From an uncultured Burkholderiales bacterium (GTDB taxonomy: Bacteria > Pseudomonadota > Gammaproteobacteria > Burkholderiales > Burkholderiaceae_C): a stretch of 64,000 nt of DNA. Positions 56,848 through 64,000 of this stretch are shown piece after piece (position 1 is the first letter of the stretch; the number at the start of each line of letters is the position of its first letter). The notes beneath the pieces are model-generated. The model had not been told where the DNA came from. It searched no databases and saw only the letters and a program-made list of their open reading frames with translations. The translations under genes and the position numbers were made by a program. The stretch is from positions 106,547 through 170,546 of the forward strand of contig CAMFGY010000009.1 of NCBI GenBank assembly GCA_945952065.1, read 5' to 3'.

Positions 56848-56952
56848 TCATCGCTTAGGTATGACCGGCACCAGCTGTGAGCGGGTATCGCCGGCCTCAG
56901 CTGCGCGTGCTCTACATTACGCGAACTTCTGATTGCCGCTGAGCCGCCCGCG

Positions 56953-59334
56953 ATGAAGCTTCGCTCTCTTGCCACTGCAATGCGCCTTGTAGGCGCTGTT
57001 TTTTTGTCTGGTCAGTGCCTTCGGATGTGGCCCAGGCTGGTGGGAGTGGCGGGGCTGCTTGCTGCTTTTTGGGGGGCACTGATACCCGCGGCGCAGGCGC
57101 ATTTGTCCGCGCAGGCGCATGAGTGCATCAGCATCACGGCTCTGGAGTGGCAAACCCCTGAGGGGAACTGGCAGCCGCAGGCTTTGCCCGATGACTGGGG
57201 CGAGCGAGGCTTGCCGCGCCCGGGCATTGGGCGCTATCGGTTGCAGGTGCAACTGCCTGCTGTTGATGATGCGGTGCCGTGGGCTCTTTGGTCTGCACGC
57301 TTTCCGGTGCATCACCGGGTTTGGTTCAATGGTGCTTTGATCAGCGACACGCTGGATGTGCCCGACGCGCTGCAAGCGCGCACCGCCCCTGGCTTGCTGC
57401 GCCTGCCGGCTGCTTTGCGGCGCGAAGGGGGCAATGAGGTGTTGATCGAAGAAAAAGGCGGGCCGCGGGCCGGTCTGGGGGTCTTGTCGCTGGGCCCAGA
57501 GTTCGCCATCGAGCAGTTGGCGCGCAAGCATCGGCGCCTGTTTGTCGACACCACAAGAGCCCTGAATGGATTGGCCGGCGGCGTGGCTTTGTATGCGCTC
57601 TTGCTATGGGCCAGGCGGCGCAGTGAAGTGACCTTGGGCTGGTTTGGTGCCCTGGCTTTGGTGCTGGCCTTGCGAAACATTGTTTTCGTTGAACCGGCCA
57701 TGCCCACCCCTGGGGGCTCCAGCTTGCTGATGTTTGGGCTGATCGTGGCCGTCAATCTGATGTTCGGATTTTTTGGCCTTTCTTTGGGCGCGCCGACTTG
57801 GCGGGCTTGGCGCTACTGGATCGTGTCGGTCGCGGTTCTCGCCCTCCTGGCAGGTTTATCGCGGGGAGGCGATCCAGCGGGGTTGGATCAGCTGCGTCGT
57901 TGGGTCTATCCGGTCTTGAGTGCCAATGCACTGGTGGCGGCGGGCTTGCTGGTGCGGGCCGCTTGGCGGCAAGGGCGACGCAGCTTCTGGCTCTTGGCCG
58001 GCTTGGGTTTGGGCTTTGTGCTCGCGGGTGTTTACGACATGCTCTTGCAAGCAGGGCGGCTGCCCCAGCACTGGGAGTTTGCGCTGCCCTGGATCAGCCC
58101 TTTGCTGGCGGTGTTGTATGGCGGCATGTTGGCGGCGCGCTTGGTTCGGGCCATGCAAGAAGCCGAGCGCGCCAGCTGGGTCTTGGAGCAAAGGGTGCGA
58201 GAACGCACGGTCGCTTTGGAGGCGAGCAATGCCGCCAAAACTCGCTTCTTGGCGGCCGCCAGTCATGATCTGCGCCAACCCATGGTGACCATCGGTGTGC
58301 TGATTGGCGTGCTGCGCGAGCAGCTGAGTTCGCCCGCGCAACAAGGCATCGTGGCGCGGGTGGACGAGGCCGTGGCGGCCATGGAAAGCCTGCTGGCGGG
58401 GCTCTTGGATTTGTCACGCTTGGAGTCTGGCGGTCTGCGCGTGGTGCAAGACGCAGTGGCGCTGGCGCCCTTGCTTCAGATGGTGGCAAGGCATGAACAA
58501 GAAGCCGCGGCGCGCAAGGGCTTGCAACTGCGTCTGCATGTGCCGGCGCATGCGGTGGTGCAGGGCGATGCGGTGCTGATTGAGCAGATTCTGCGCAACC
58601 TGATCAGCAATGCGCTGCGTTACACCGACCATGGCGGCGTGTTGGTGGGCGTGCGGAGTCGCGGCTCACGCTGGCGGGTTTCGGTGTGGGACAGCGGCCC
58701 TGGCATTCCAGCAGAGCAGCAGGCCCGGGTGTTTGAAGACTTTGTGCAGCTCGACAATCCGCAGCGCAAGCGTGAGCAGGGCCTGGGCTTGGGCTTGGCC
58801 ATCGTGCGACGGGCGGTCAATTTATTGGGCACCCGAATCGAGCTGCGCTCGACCGTGGCCAAAGGCTCCTGTTTCAGTTTTGAGCTGCCGACGGCGATGC
58901 CCGCCAGCAAGGCTGTGGGCCCCGACCGACACCATGAGGACGGCGTGCCGGCGCCGCCGCAGTTGGCGGGGCTGCGGGTGGCCTTGGTCGAGGATGACGA
59001 TGGGGCTCGCGGCGCTTTGACCTTGCGTTTGCAAGTTTGGGGCGCCGAGGTCTTGCCCTTTGCATCAGCCACCGAGACTGCGCTTTGCCTGAAGCAGGGC
59101 AAATGCCCGCCGCTGCACCTGTTGCTGACCGATATGCGTTTGCCAGGGGGCAGTGGGCTGGAGGTCGTTGCGCAAGTGCGAGCCGCCCAAGGGAAGGTGC
59201 CCGCACTCATACTCACGGGCAACACCGCCCCTGAGCAATTGGCCGAGCTGGCAGCCAGCGGACTGCAGGTGCTGCACAAACCCTTCCGCGCCGAGCAACT
59301 GGCTCAGGCTCTCAAGGCGGTGCTGCAAGGCTGA
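56953..59334 (+). CDS. 7TM (DISM-type) hybrid histidine kinase with receiver domain
   Basis: 793 residues. A signal-like hydrophobic start (about 30-50) leads to a beta-rich, jelly-roll periplasmic domain (about 55-195; LPDDWGERGL, GRYRL, RVWFNGALI). Then seven helices follow (about 205-405), as in 7TMR-DISM receptors. A coiled coil leads to HisKA with His438 (AASHDLRQPM), HATPase (WDSGPGIP, GLGLGLAI) and a receiver with Asp727 (LLTDMRLPGGSG). The last is a built-in phosphate sink or relay. The start has no strong ribosome site. The ligand is unknown, probably a carbohydrate. A poly-G tract lies in front of it. Confidence 0.88.
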   Translation: MKLRSLATAMRLVGAVFLSGQCLRMWPRLVGVAGLLAAFWGALIPAAQAHLSAQAHECISITALEWQTPEGNWQPQALPDDWGERGLPRPGIGRYRLQVQLPAVDDAVPWALWSARFPVHHRVWFNGALISDTLDVPDALQARTAPGLLRLPAALRREGGNEVLIEEKGGPRAGLGVLSLGPEFAIEQLARKHRRLFVDTTRALNGLAGGVALYALLLWARRRSEVTLGWFGALALVLALRNIVFVEPAMPTPGGSSLLMFGLIVAVNLMFGFFGLSLGAPTWRAWRYWIVSVAVLALLAGLSRGGDPAGLDQLRRWVYPVLSANALVAAGLLVRAAWRQGRRSFWLLAGLGLGFVLAGVYDMLLQAGRLPQHWEFALPWISPLLAVLYGGMLAARLVRAMQEAERASWVLEQRVRERTVALEASNAAKTRFLAAASHDLRQPMVTIGVLIGVLREQLSSPAQQGIVARVDEAVAAMESLLAGLLDLSRLESGGLRVVQDAVALAPLLQMVARHEQEAAARKGLQLRLHVPAHAVVQGDAVLIEQILRNLISNALRYTDHGGVLVGVRSRGSRWRVSVWDSGPGIPAEQQARVFEDFVQLDNPQRKREQGLGLGLAIVRRAVNLLGTRIELRSTVAKGSCFSFELPTAMPASKAVGPDRHHEDGVPAPPQLAGLRVALVEDDDGARGALTLRLQVWGAEVLPFASATETALCLKQGKCPPLHLLLTDMRLPGGSGLEVVAQVRAAQGKVPALILTGNTAPEQLAELAASGLQVLHKPFRAEQLAQALKAVLQG

Positions 59335-59367
59335 GTTTGCGCCAATGGCAGATTGGAAAGCCGACAA

Positions 59368-59408
59368 ATCGGCCATTTGGCCGATAGCCCCGGCAGGCGG
59401 GCTTTTTT
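59368..59408 (+). terminator. Double hairpin terminator after the 7TM kinase
   Basis: ATCGGCCA (59368-59375) and TGGCCGAT (59378-59385) form one stem. AGCCC (59386-59390) and GGGCT (59399-59403) form a second, followed by six T residues. Confidence 0.8.
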
Positions 59409-59448
59409 ATATTGCCGGGCGTCATCTTTGTTCAGTTGAGACGCCGCC

Positions 59449-61281
59449 ATGAAACCCAGCATCGCCCCTGCACCCCAGCCCCTGACGGCCCGCGCACCCC
59501 TGACCGCTTTGGCATTGAGCAGCTCGCTCTGGTTGAGCGCCTGCGGTGGAGGCGGCTCAGGGTCGGAGCCGGCGCCTGCGCCAGCCCCGGCTCCCGCACC
59601 GGCGAGCTTGGCTCTGTCCGGTGTGGTGGCCAAGGGCGCGGCGATCGGCGGGGCCTCCGTCACAGCCAAATGTGCCAGCGGCACCGGCACGGCCACTTCG
59701 GCCGCCGATGGGAGCTACAGCCTCAGCATCACCGCAGGGGCCTTGCCCTGCGTGTTGGAGGCCGTTGCCGGCAGCGAGAAGCTGCACTCGGCAACAACCA
59801 CAAGCACGGCCAATATCACGCCCCTGACCGAGTTGATGGTGGCCCAGATGGCCGGCCAAACGCCCGCGACCTGGTTCTCTTCTGTGGCAGCGTCAGGCCT
59901 GACCGATGCGGTGAGCGCCGGCAAAGTCAGCGAGGCTCAAACAGCGGTGCAGGGCCTGTTGAGCGCCTCGGGCATTGATGCCAGCAAGGCGGGCGATTTC
60001 GTCAGCGGCAAGCTGGTGGCCGCTAACGGCAGCAATGCGGGCAATGATCAAGACAAGGCCCTGGATGCCTTGGCCGGCAAGATGAGTGAGGCCAGCATGA
60101 AGCTGGCCGACTTGGCCGAAACGGTGGCCAGCAGCAGCCCGGCAGGCTCCAGCAGCACCGCCACGCCGAGCAGCACTGCCAGCCCCTTGGCGCCTGAGCT
60201 CTTGCTCAAACCGGCTGCCGCCAGTTGCAGTGCTTTGCGCGCCACGGATTACTGGATCATCAATACCGGCGTGACGGGTGGCGCGGTTGAAAAGTTCAAG
60301 ATCTCGATCGATGCCAACAAGCAGGCCTCCGCCGTGCCCTACACCAGCTTGGACGGCAGCACTTTGGCCAACACCAGCGTTGCGCTGGTGGCCAATGGCA
60401 AATGCCGCTTCAGCTCCAGCGATGGGTCGGATCTGGTGGTGGCGCCCTCCGGCGTGTTGGTGGGCAAGAACGAGGCCGGTCAAGCCTTTGTGGGCGTGCC
60501 GGTGCAGGCTCATACCTTGGCGGAATTGGCCGGTGACTGGAATGGCTTTGGCAGCGACACCGCAGAGGGCAGCAGCGGTGGCTGGACCTTTGGCTACGGC
60601 AGCTGGACTTTGAGCGCGAGTGGCAGCACCCAGTTCACGCAAGGCTGTTGGTATGACGGGCTTAGCGCCAGCACCTGCACGCCTATCCCTGACAGTGCGA
60701 AGGCCCTCAAGCGGCCGGTGGTGATGTTGGCGGACGGCAGTTTCACCACCAGTTCGGCGCCCGGCGAGTCGGGCGGTCCTTGGCTGGAACGCACCTTTGT
60801 CTATCGCTCGGGCCAGGGGGACTACTTCGCGATTGGCGCCAATGTGCAAACCCCGAACAGCAAGGGTGACGGCAGCGTCAGCTATGCGACCAAGCGGCGC
60901 ACGCTCAGCCTGCCTGTGGTGGGCCCGGCCAATAGCAATTGGAATGTGTACTGGAACTGGGCGACCGGCAACTCCAGCACGCCCATCGACGTCAACACCC
61001 ACACCATCCAATCGGTGGACAGCGCTGCCAACAGCTTTGTCCGTCTGTCGGGTTTGGCGGGTGAGGCCACGCACCCCGAAACCTTGTGGTTGAACAAACC
61101 GTTCTCTGGCTTCTGGCAACGCGATCAAGCCAGCGCCGTGCCCACCAGCGACGGCAAAACCACTTTTGTGCGTGCCGGCGTGTTCTTGAAGGCGGGCAGT
61201 GGCATCAGCGTTGTATTGCAGCCTTACCAAGACGCCAATCGCCCCGCTCGCATCGTGCTGTCGGTGGCCCAGCCGGGTTGA
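59449..61281 (+). CDS. Large lipoprotein with carboxypeptidase-regulatory-like domain, function unknown
   Basis: 610 residues. Signal peptide with lipobox LSAC (Cys32), a Gly-rich then Pro/Ala repeat linker (about 34-52), a carboxypeptidase-regulatory-like beta sandwich (about 53-125; GASVTAKCASGTGTATSA, ITPLTELMVAQMAG), a helical Ala/Ser-rich part (to about 250) and a large beta-rich C-terminal domain with WYDGLSASTC. Such outer-membrane lipoproteins are frequent in Burkholderiales; their role is not known. It sits between the 7TM kinase and a NarL-type regulator. Confidence 0.75.
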   Translation: MKPSIAPAPQPLTARAPLTALALSSSLWLSACGGGGSGSEPAPAPAPAPAPASLALSGVVAKGAAIGGASVTAKCASGTGTATSAADGSYSLSITAGALPCVLEAVAGSEKLHSATTTSTANITPLTELMVAQMAGQTPATWFSSVAASGLTDAVSAGKVSEAQTAVQGLLSASGIDASKAGDFVSGKLVAANGSNAGNDQDKALDALAGKMSEASMKLADLAETVASSSPAGSSSTATPSSTASPLAPELLLKPAAASCSALRATDYWIINTGVTGGAVEKFKISIDANKQASAVPYTSLDGSTLANTSVALVANGKCRFSSSDGSDLVVAPSGVLVGKNEAGQAFVGVPVQAHTLAELAGDWNGFGSDTAEGSSGGWTFGYGSWTLSASGSTQFTQGCWYDGLSASTCTPIPDSAKALKRPVVMLADGSFTTSSAPGESGGPWLERTFVYRSGQGDYFAIGANVQTPNSKGDGSVSYATKRRTLSLPVVGPANSNWNVYWNWATGNSSTPIDVNTHTIQSVDSAANSFVRLSGLAGEATHPETLWLNKPFSGFWQRDQASAVPTSDGKTTFVRAGVFLKAGSGISVVLQPYQDANRPARIVLSVAQPG

Positions 61282-61307
61282 AGTCGGGCAATGGCCCGGG
61301 AGTGGGC

Positions 61308-61931
61308 TCAGTCTCCGTTCAGCCGCATGCCCAGGCGGGCCGCCGCGACAACGGCCTGCGTGCGGCTGCTCACCCCCAGGCGCCGATAGACATCTTCCAA
61401 ATGGGTTTTGACCGAAGACTCCGACAAGCCGAGATGACGGCAAATCAGCTTGTTGGTGTGCCCCTCGATCAGCAAGCGCAGCACATCGGTCTGGCGCGGG
61501 GTCAGCTCGACCCGAGACGCTTCATGGGGCTCTGGCAGTCTGGCCAGCATCAAGGCGGGCAATGGGATGCCGCCCTGCAAGGCGGCCGTCAGGGCTTGCA
61601 TGAGTTGGCGGCTGTCGGCCTGTTTGGGGATGTAGCCACTGGCCCCCATCTCGATGGCGGCTTGTATGGTTTCGGGCCGGTTGTCGGCCGAGAGAATCAC
61701 GATGCGGACTGTGGGCGCTTGAGCCCGCACGGCGGAAATCGCTTCCAGTCCGCAACTATCGGGCAGGCTCAGGTCGAGCAGCACCAACTCAAAGCTCTGA
61801 TCAGCCAGACTGCTCAAGGCCTCACGCAGGCAGTGGGCCCGCTGCACGCTGAGGGCGGGGAATTGGCTTTCGATCAGATAGGCCAGCGCATCGGCCAGCA
61901 GACGATGGTCGTCAACCAGCAACAGCCTCAT
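61308..61931 (-). CDS. NarL/LuxR-type response regulator
   Basis: 207 residues. The receiver starts RLLLVDDHRLLADAL, with acceptor Asp53 (VLLDLSLPDSCG), Ser in LSADN and Lys in PKQADS. The C-terminal LuxR domain LTPRQTDVLRLLIEGHTNK and SESSVKTHLEDVYRRLGV binds DNA. It has no cognate kinase on its own strand. The hybrid kinase at 56953 is the nearest candidate. It converges with the lipoprotein gene, 26 bases apart. Confidence 0.92.
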   Translation of the reverse strand: MRLLLVDDHRLLADALAYLIESQFPALSVQRAHCLREALSSLADQSFELVLLDLSLPDSCGLEAISAVRAQAPTVRIVILSADNRPETIQAAIEMGASGYIPKQADSRQLMQALTAALQGGIPLPALMLARLPEPHEASRVELTPRQTDVLRLLIEGHTNKLICRHLGLSESSVKTHLEDVYRRLGVSSRTQAVVAAARLGMRLNGD

Positions 61932-62239
61932 GGGGCATTGCCAGCGATGGGGGCGACTTGCGTCTGGCCACAGGCGCAGGGCAGCTTTTGCCGCGTTGCG
62001 GGTGGCACAAAGACGCGGGAATTGATGCTGGAAGCAGCCATCGAGCTTGAGGGTGAAAAGGCGTCAAGGCGCCGATTGTGGCAGCGCAACAAGGCGGGGC
62101 GCTGAGGCTTGTTTCATGGCTGCAACAAGAGGCAAAGTGCCGAGCCTTAGAACCGGCGTCCCTTCGACGCTTCAGCCAAATCTTGCGGTCACAGCCGGCT
62201 TTATTTGTTTGTTTGTTTGTTGAGTACGAAGGAATGATG
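61932..62239. other. Intergenic region before the small lipoprotein gene
   Basis: 308 bases. It holds the promoter side of the response regulator on the left and, on the right, the leader of the lipoprotein gene with a TTTG repeat and GAAGGA ribosome site. No clear promoter or gene is seen. An in-frame open stretch from 62078 has no credible start. Confidence 0.4.
62204..62222 (+). repeat. TTTG tetranucleotide repeat in the leader of the small lipoprotein gene
   Basis: Four TTTG units plus a partial one (TTG), about 18 bases before the ATG at 62240 and just ahead of GAAGGA. A change in copy number would alter leader length or promoter spacing. Confidence 0.7.
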
Positions 62240-62614
62240 ATGAACTCAAAACTATGGATGCTGACATTGAGCATTTCGCTGGCGCTTGTGGCTTGCGGTG
62301 GCGGTGAGCTCGGAGACGATGAGTCTTCCAATGCTTCCAACAGCAGTTCAAACAGCAGTTCAAACAGCAGTTCAAACAGCAGTTCAAACAGCAGTGGCAA
62401 CTGCTCGAACTCTTACCCTGAAATCGCGTCCTTGAGCAGTGCGAGACTGAACAAGAACAAAGGCAATGCGCAGTGCACCACGGTGATTCAAGGCGCTGAG
62501 TCACTGCGGCAGGCTGCGATCAGTGCTTGCACGGCAGGGAACAAAAGTGCCGCTGACACCAACTACACCAACTACAAAAAATACGGACCGATTGCCGACG
62601 TCAACTGCCTGTGA
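62240..62614 (+). CDS. Small lipoprotein with Asn-Ser repeats, function unknown
   Basis: 124 residues from the third of three in-frame ATGs (62234, 62237, 62240). The third is best spaced to GAAGGA. A signal peptide ends in the lipobox LVAC, then GGGELGDDE. A low-complexity part follows, with four perfect Asn-Ser-Ser-Ser units and a partial fifth. The C-terminal half (about 55-124) has four Cys (GNCSNSY, AQCTTV, SACTAG, VNCL), suggesting two disulfides. I recognise no family. It precedes the pilin gene by 177 bases. Confidence 0.6.
   Translation: MNSKLWMLTLSISLALVACGGGELGDDESSNASNSSSNSSSNSSSNSSSNSSGNCSNSYPEIASLSSARLNKNKGNAQCTTVIQGAESLRQAAISACTAGNKSAADTNYTNYKKYGPIADVNCL
62339..62395 (+). repeat. 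12-bp in-frame tandem repeat inside the small lipoprotein
   Basis: AACAGCAGTTCA occurs four times without change (62339-62386), then a partial fifth (62387-62395). Each unit encodes Asn-Ser-Ser-Ser. Copy-number changes keep the frame and would only alter the length of the flexible linker. Confidence 0.85.
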
Positions 62615-62659
62615 GCCCAAGCCATAGCCGAACTTTGGGTGTGGCACTTCGGGTGTGAG

Positions 62660-62688
62660 GCTTTGGTGCTGAACTCGGGCACCAAAGC
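62660..62688. terminator. Perfect 10-bp hairpin after the small lipoprotein gene
   Basis: GCTTTGGTGC (62660-62669) and GCACCAAAGC (62679-62688) pair fully across a 9-base loop, 46 bases after the stop. No T-tract follows, so it may act as an mRNA end stabiliser or a weak terminator. Confidence 0.5.
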
Positions 62689-62780
62689 TGCAGTGCATCG
62701 ACCGCACAAGCCTGGGTCTTGATCGAGCGCAAGCCGCCCCCATGTCTTTGTTGATACAGTGAAAACCCTAGGTTGACAAG

Positions 62781-62790
62781 AAGGAGGTGA
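62781..62790 (+). promoter_or_regulatory. Full-length Shine-Dalgarno sequence of the pilin gene
   Basis: AAGGAGGTGA pairs completely with the 3' end of 16S rRNA, one base before ATG 62792. It predicts strong translation, as expected for a pilus subunit, and fixes the start. Confidence 0.85.
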
Positions 62791-62791
62791 A

Positions 62792-63310
62792 ATGGCTGTG
62801 CATCGCATGTTCGGTTTGAGCTTGGGGCGCGTTGGCTTGGCTGCACTGCTGGCCTCGTTGGCGATGCCGCTCATGGCGCAGACGCAGACGGACACGTTTC
62901 AGGTGCGCATCGATATTCAAGGAACCTGTGTGGTTTTGAATGCCGATGACATTGACTTCGGCGCGACCAGCGCGCTGCCGGGCAATGGTGAGCGCAGCGG
63001 CAATATCCGGCTGCAGTGCACCAAGGACCTGCCTTTCAGTGTGGGCCTGGACGGGGGCAGCACCAGCGGCGATGTGAATGCCCGTGCACTGGAACATGCC
63101 AGTGGTGTTCGCATTCCTTACACCTTGACCCAGCAAAGCGCGGGTGGACCGAACTGGGGCAATGACAGCGCCTCCTCGGTCTCGGGTGTGGGTGCAGGTT
63201 TGGGCGCGGCCAATGAAATCGCTCTGACCGTCCATGCCAAGACCACCCTGAGTGGCCAAGAGCCTGCCGGTTTGTACACCGACACCATCACCGTCACATT
63301 GACCTACTGA
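62792..63310 (+). CDS. Spore-coat-U-type (archaic chaperone-usher) pilin subunit
   Basis: 172 residues. A signal peptide is cut near LMAQ. The mature part has the SCPU domain pattern: a donor-strand-like N-terminus (FQVRIDIQG), Cys45 (GTCVVL) and Cys74 or so (LQCTKD) for a disulfide, DFGATSALPG, and the C-terminal GLYTDTITVTLTY. It is the main subunit type of sigma-class (Csu-like) fimbriae, used in surface attachment and biofilms. The chaperone gene follows after 29 bases. Confidence 0.88.
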   Translation: MAVHRMFGLSLGRVGLAALLASLAMPLMAQTQTDTFQVRIDIQGTCVVLNADDIDFGATSALPGNGERSGNIRLQCTKDLPFSVGLDGGSTSGDVNARALEHASGVRIPYTLTQQSAGGPNWGNDSASSVSGVGAGLGAANEIALTVHAKTTLSGQEPAGLYTDTITVTLTY

Positions 63311-63339
63311 TAGACTGCGGCGCTCATGGAGGGGGACTC

Positions 63340-64000
63340 ATGGGCGCTTCTTGGCAAGCCGGGGCGGCAGGTCTGGTTGTGATGGCTTCGGCCTTTGGCG
63401 CGGCGGCGGCTGGCTTGCAAGTGTCACCGGTGCGATTGCAGTTCGAGCCGAATCAGCCATCGCAGGTCTTGCTGCTCAATAACAGCGGTGAACAGGCGTT
63501 GAATGCCCAGGTGCGGGTACTTCGCTGGAGCCAGCGCGACCACCAAGACGTGTTGGACGCCAGCGATGACATCGTGGCCAGCCCAGCCATTGTGCGGGTG
63601 TTGCCGGGGCAGCCTCAAACCATACGAGTGCTGCGAACTCAGCAGATCAGCAGCGCCCTGGAACAAAGTTTTCGCATCTTGGTGGACGAGTTGCCGGGTT
63701 CGCCGACTGATGGGGCGCAAACACAGTCAGGCCTGCAACTGTTGATGCGCTATTCCATCCCGGTGTTCATCTCACCCAGCGTGTCTGGCCCCAATGCCAA
63801 AGCGCAGTTGGCGCAAACGCCCAGCTTTGATTTCAGCTTGCTCAGTGCCGCCGCTGTGCTTGATGCTTCGGGGCAGGCCTTTTTAGAGCTTCGCAATCCG
63901 GGGCCGCTGTCCTTGCGTATCAGCCAAGTGAGCGTCATTCAGCCCGATGGGGCGCAGCAGGTCTTGAGTGAAGGTCTGCTCGGCTATGTCTTGCCGCAGC
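63340..64000 (+). CDS. Periplasmic fimbrial chaperone (PapD-like), 3' end cut by window edge
   Basis: I translated from ATG 63340 (GGAGG upstream); the frame is open to the edge, 220 codons. A short signal peptide ends near AAAAG. The Ig-like fold shows LQVSPVRLQFEPNQPSQ abbreviated by its core VSPVRLQFEP, the NNSGEQ turn, the conserved QTIRVLR strand, and YSIPVFISP, all as in archaic chaperones. It delivers the pilin to the usher, whose gene should lie further right. Confidence 0.88.
   Translation, partial: MGASWQAGAAGLVVMASAFGAAAAGLQVSPVRLQFEPNQPSQVLLLNNSGEQALNAQVRVLRWSQRDHQDVLDASDDIVASPAIVRVLPGQPQTIRVLRTQQISSALEQSFRILVDELPGSPTDGAQTQSGLQLLMRYSIPVFISPSVSGPNAKAQLAQTPSFDFSLLSAAAVLDASGQAFLELRNPGPLSLRISQVSVIQPDGAQQVLSEGLLGYVLPQ

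Noticed and set aside
62339..62395. 12-bp repeats as a CRISPR array
   Set aside because: Repeats are contiguous without spacers and code for Asn-Ser; not CRISPR.
1..64000. tRNA or rRNA genes, prophage, insertion sequence or defence island
   Set aside because: No cloverleaf-like stretch, transposase, integrase or phage structural gene was seen; gene content and base composition look like ordinary chromosome.

Overview
The window is about 64 kb of GC-rich, densely coding bacterial chromosome and looks like a beta-proteobacterium of the order Burkholderiales. A Roseateles, Paucibacter or Rubrivivax type relative is likely. The support is two phasin genes with PhaR-like operators (polyhydroxybutyrate storage), a pyruvate dehydrogenase operon with a lipoyl domain on E3, a Bug-family binding protein, a PEP-CTERM protein, and a Burkholderiales-style palindromic repeat inside prlC. 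The genus is inference. No tRNA, rRNA, CRISPR array, insertion sequence or prophage was recognised. Nearly all long antisense ORFs are shadows of real genes in this GC-rich DNA.

Layout. 1-2860: glycerol-3-phosphate uptake genes ugpB-ugpA-ugpE on the minus strand, cut by the left edge. 3283-11481: a giant FAD/Fe-S dehydrogenase and a soluble TPR-GAF hybrid histidine kinase. 11483-16847: a Bug binding protein, a HIT protein, an orphan solute-binding protein, a TPR protein, and ornithine cyclodeaminase divergent from an Lrp/AsnC regulator. 16879-21104: membrane-anchored penicillin-acylase family enzyme, patatin lipoprotein, Lon-N-like protein. 21226-22663: two paralogous phasins, each with the same promoter/operator layout. 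22942-25649: a tight operon of HDAC-like deacetylase, nitroreductase and 2-hydroxyacid dehydrogenase. 25669-31607: Tat-type BBE flavoprotein, rmuC, an MFS transporter, a membrane-tethered TIR protein, and a DUF3297 protein. 31683-37603: M16 peptidase, prlC and folD. 37705-47393: a PAS histidine kinase and its FixJ-type regulator, divergent from aceE-aceF-lpdA. 47575-54693: YciI/HxlR pair, a SulP-STAS-cNMP transporter, an MscS channel, a secreted unknown, and a DJ-1/PfpI protein divergent from an AraC regulator. 54806-61931: orphan binding protein, PEP-CTERM esterase, a 7TM hybrid kinase behind a 12-G tract, a large lipoprotein and a NarL-type regulator. 62240-64000: a small repeat-bearing lipoprotein, then the start of an archaic chaperone-usher pilus locus cut by the right edge.

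How the parts fit. Central carbon flow (PDH complex), carbon storage (phasins), one-carbon metabolism (folD) and uptake genes sit among several signalling systems: three histidine kinases, two response regulators and four one-component regulators (Lrp, HxlR, AraC, and the unseen PhaR implied by its sites). The regulatory DNA holds the most striking features. Two palindromes 57 bp apart bracket each phasin promoter. A perfect 7-3-7 palindrome lies at the HxlR gene. A poly-G tract precedes the 7TM kinase gene, and short tandem repeats lie in and before a small lipoprotein gene. Among proteins, the TIR-transmembrane-periplasmic domain protein is the least explained.
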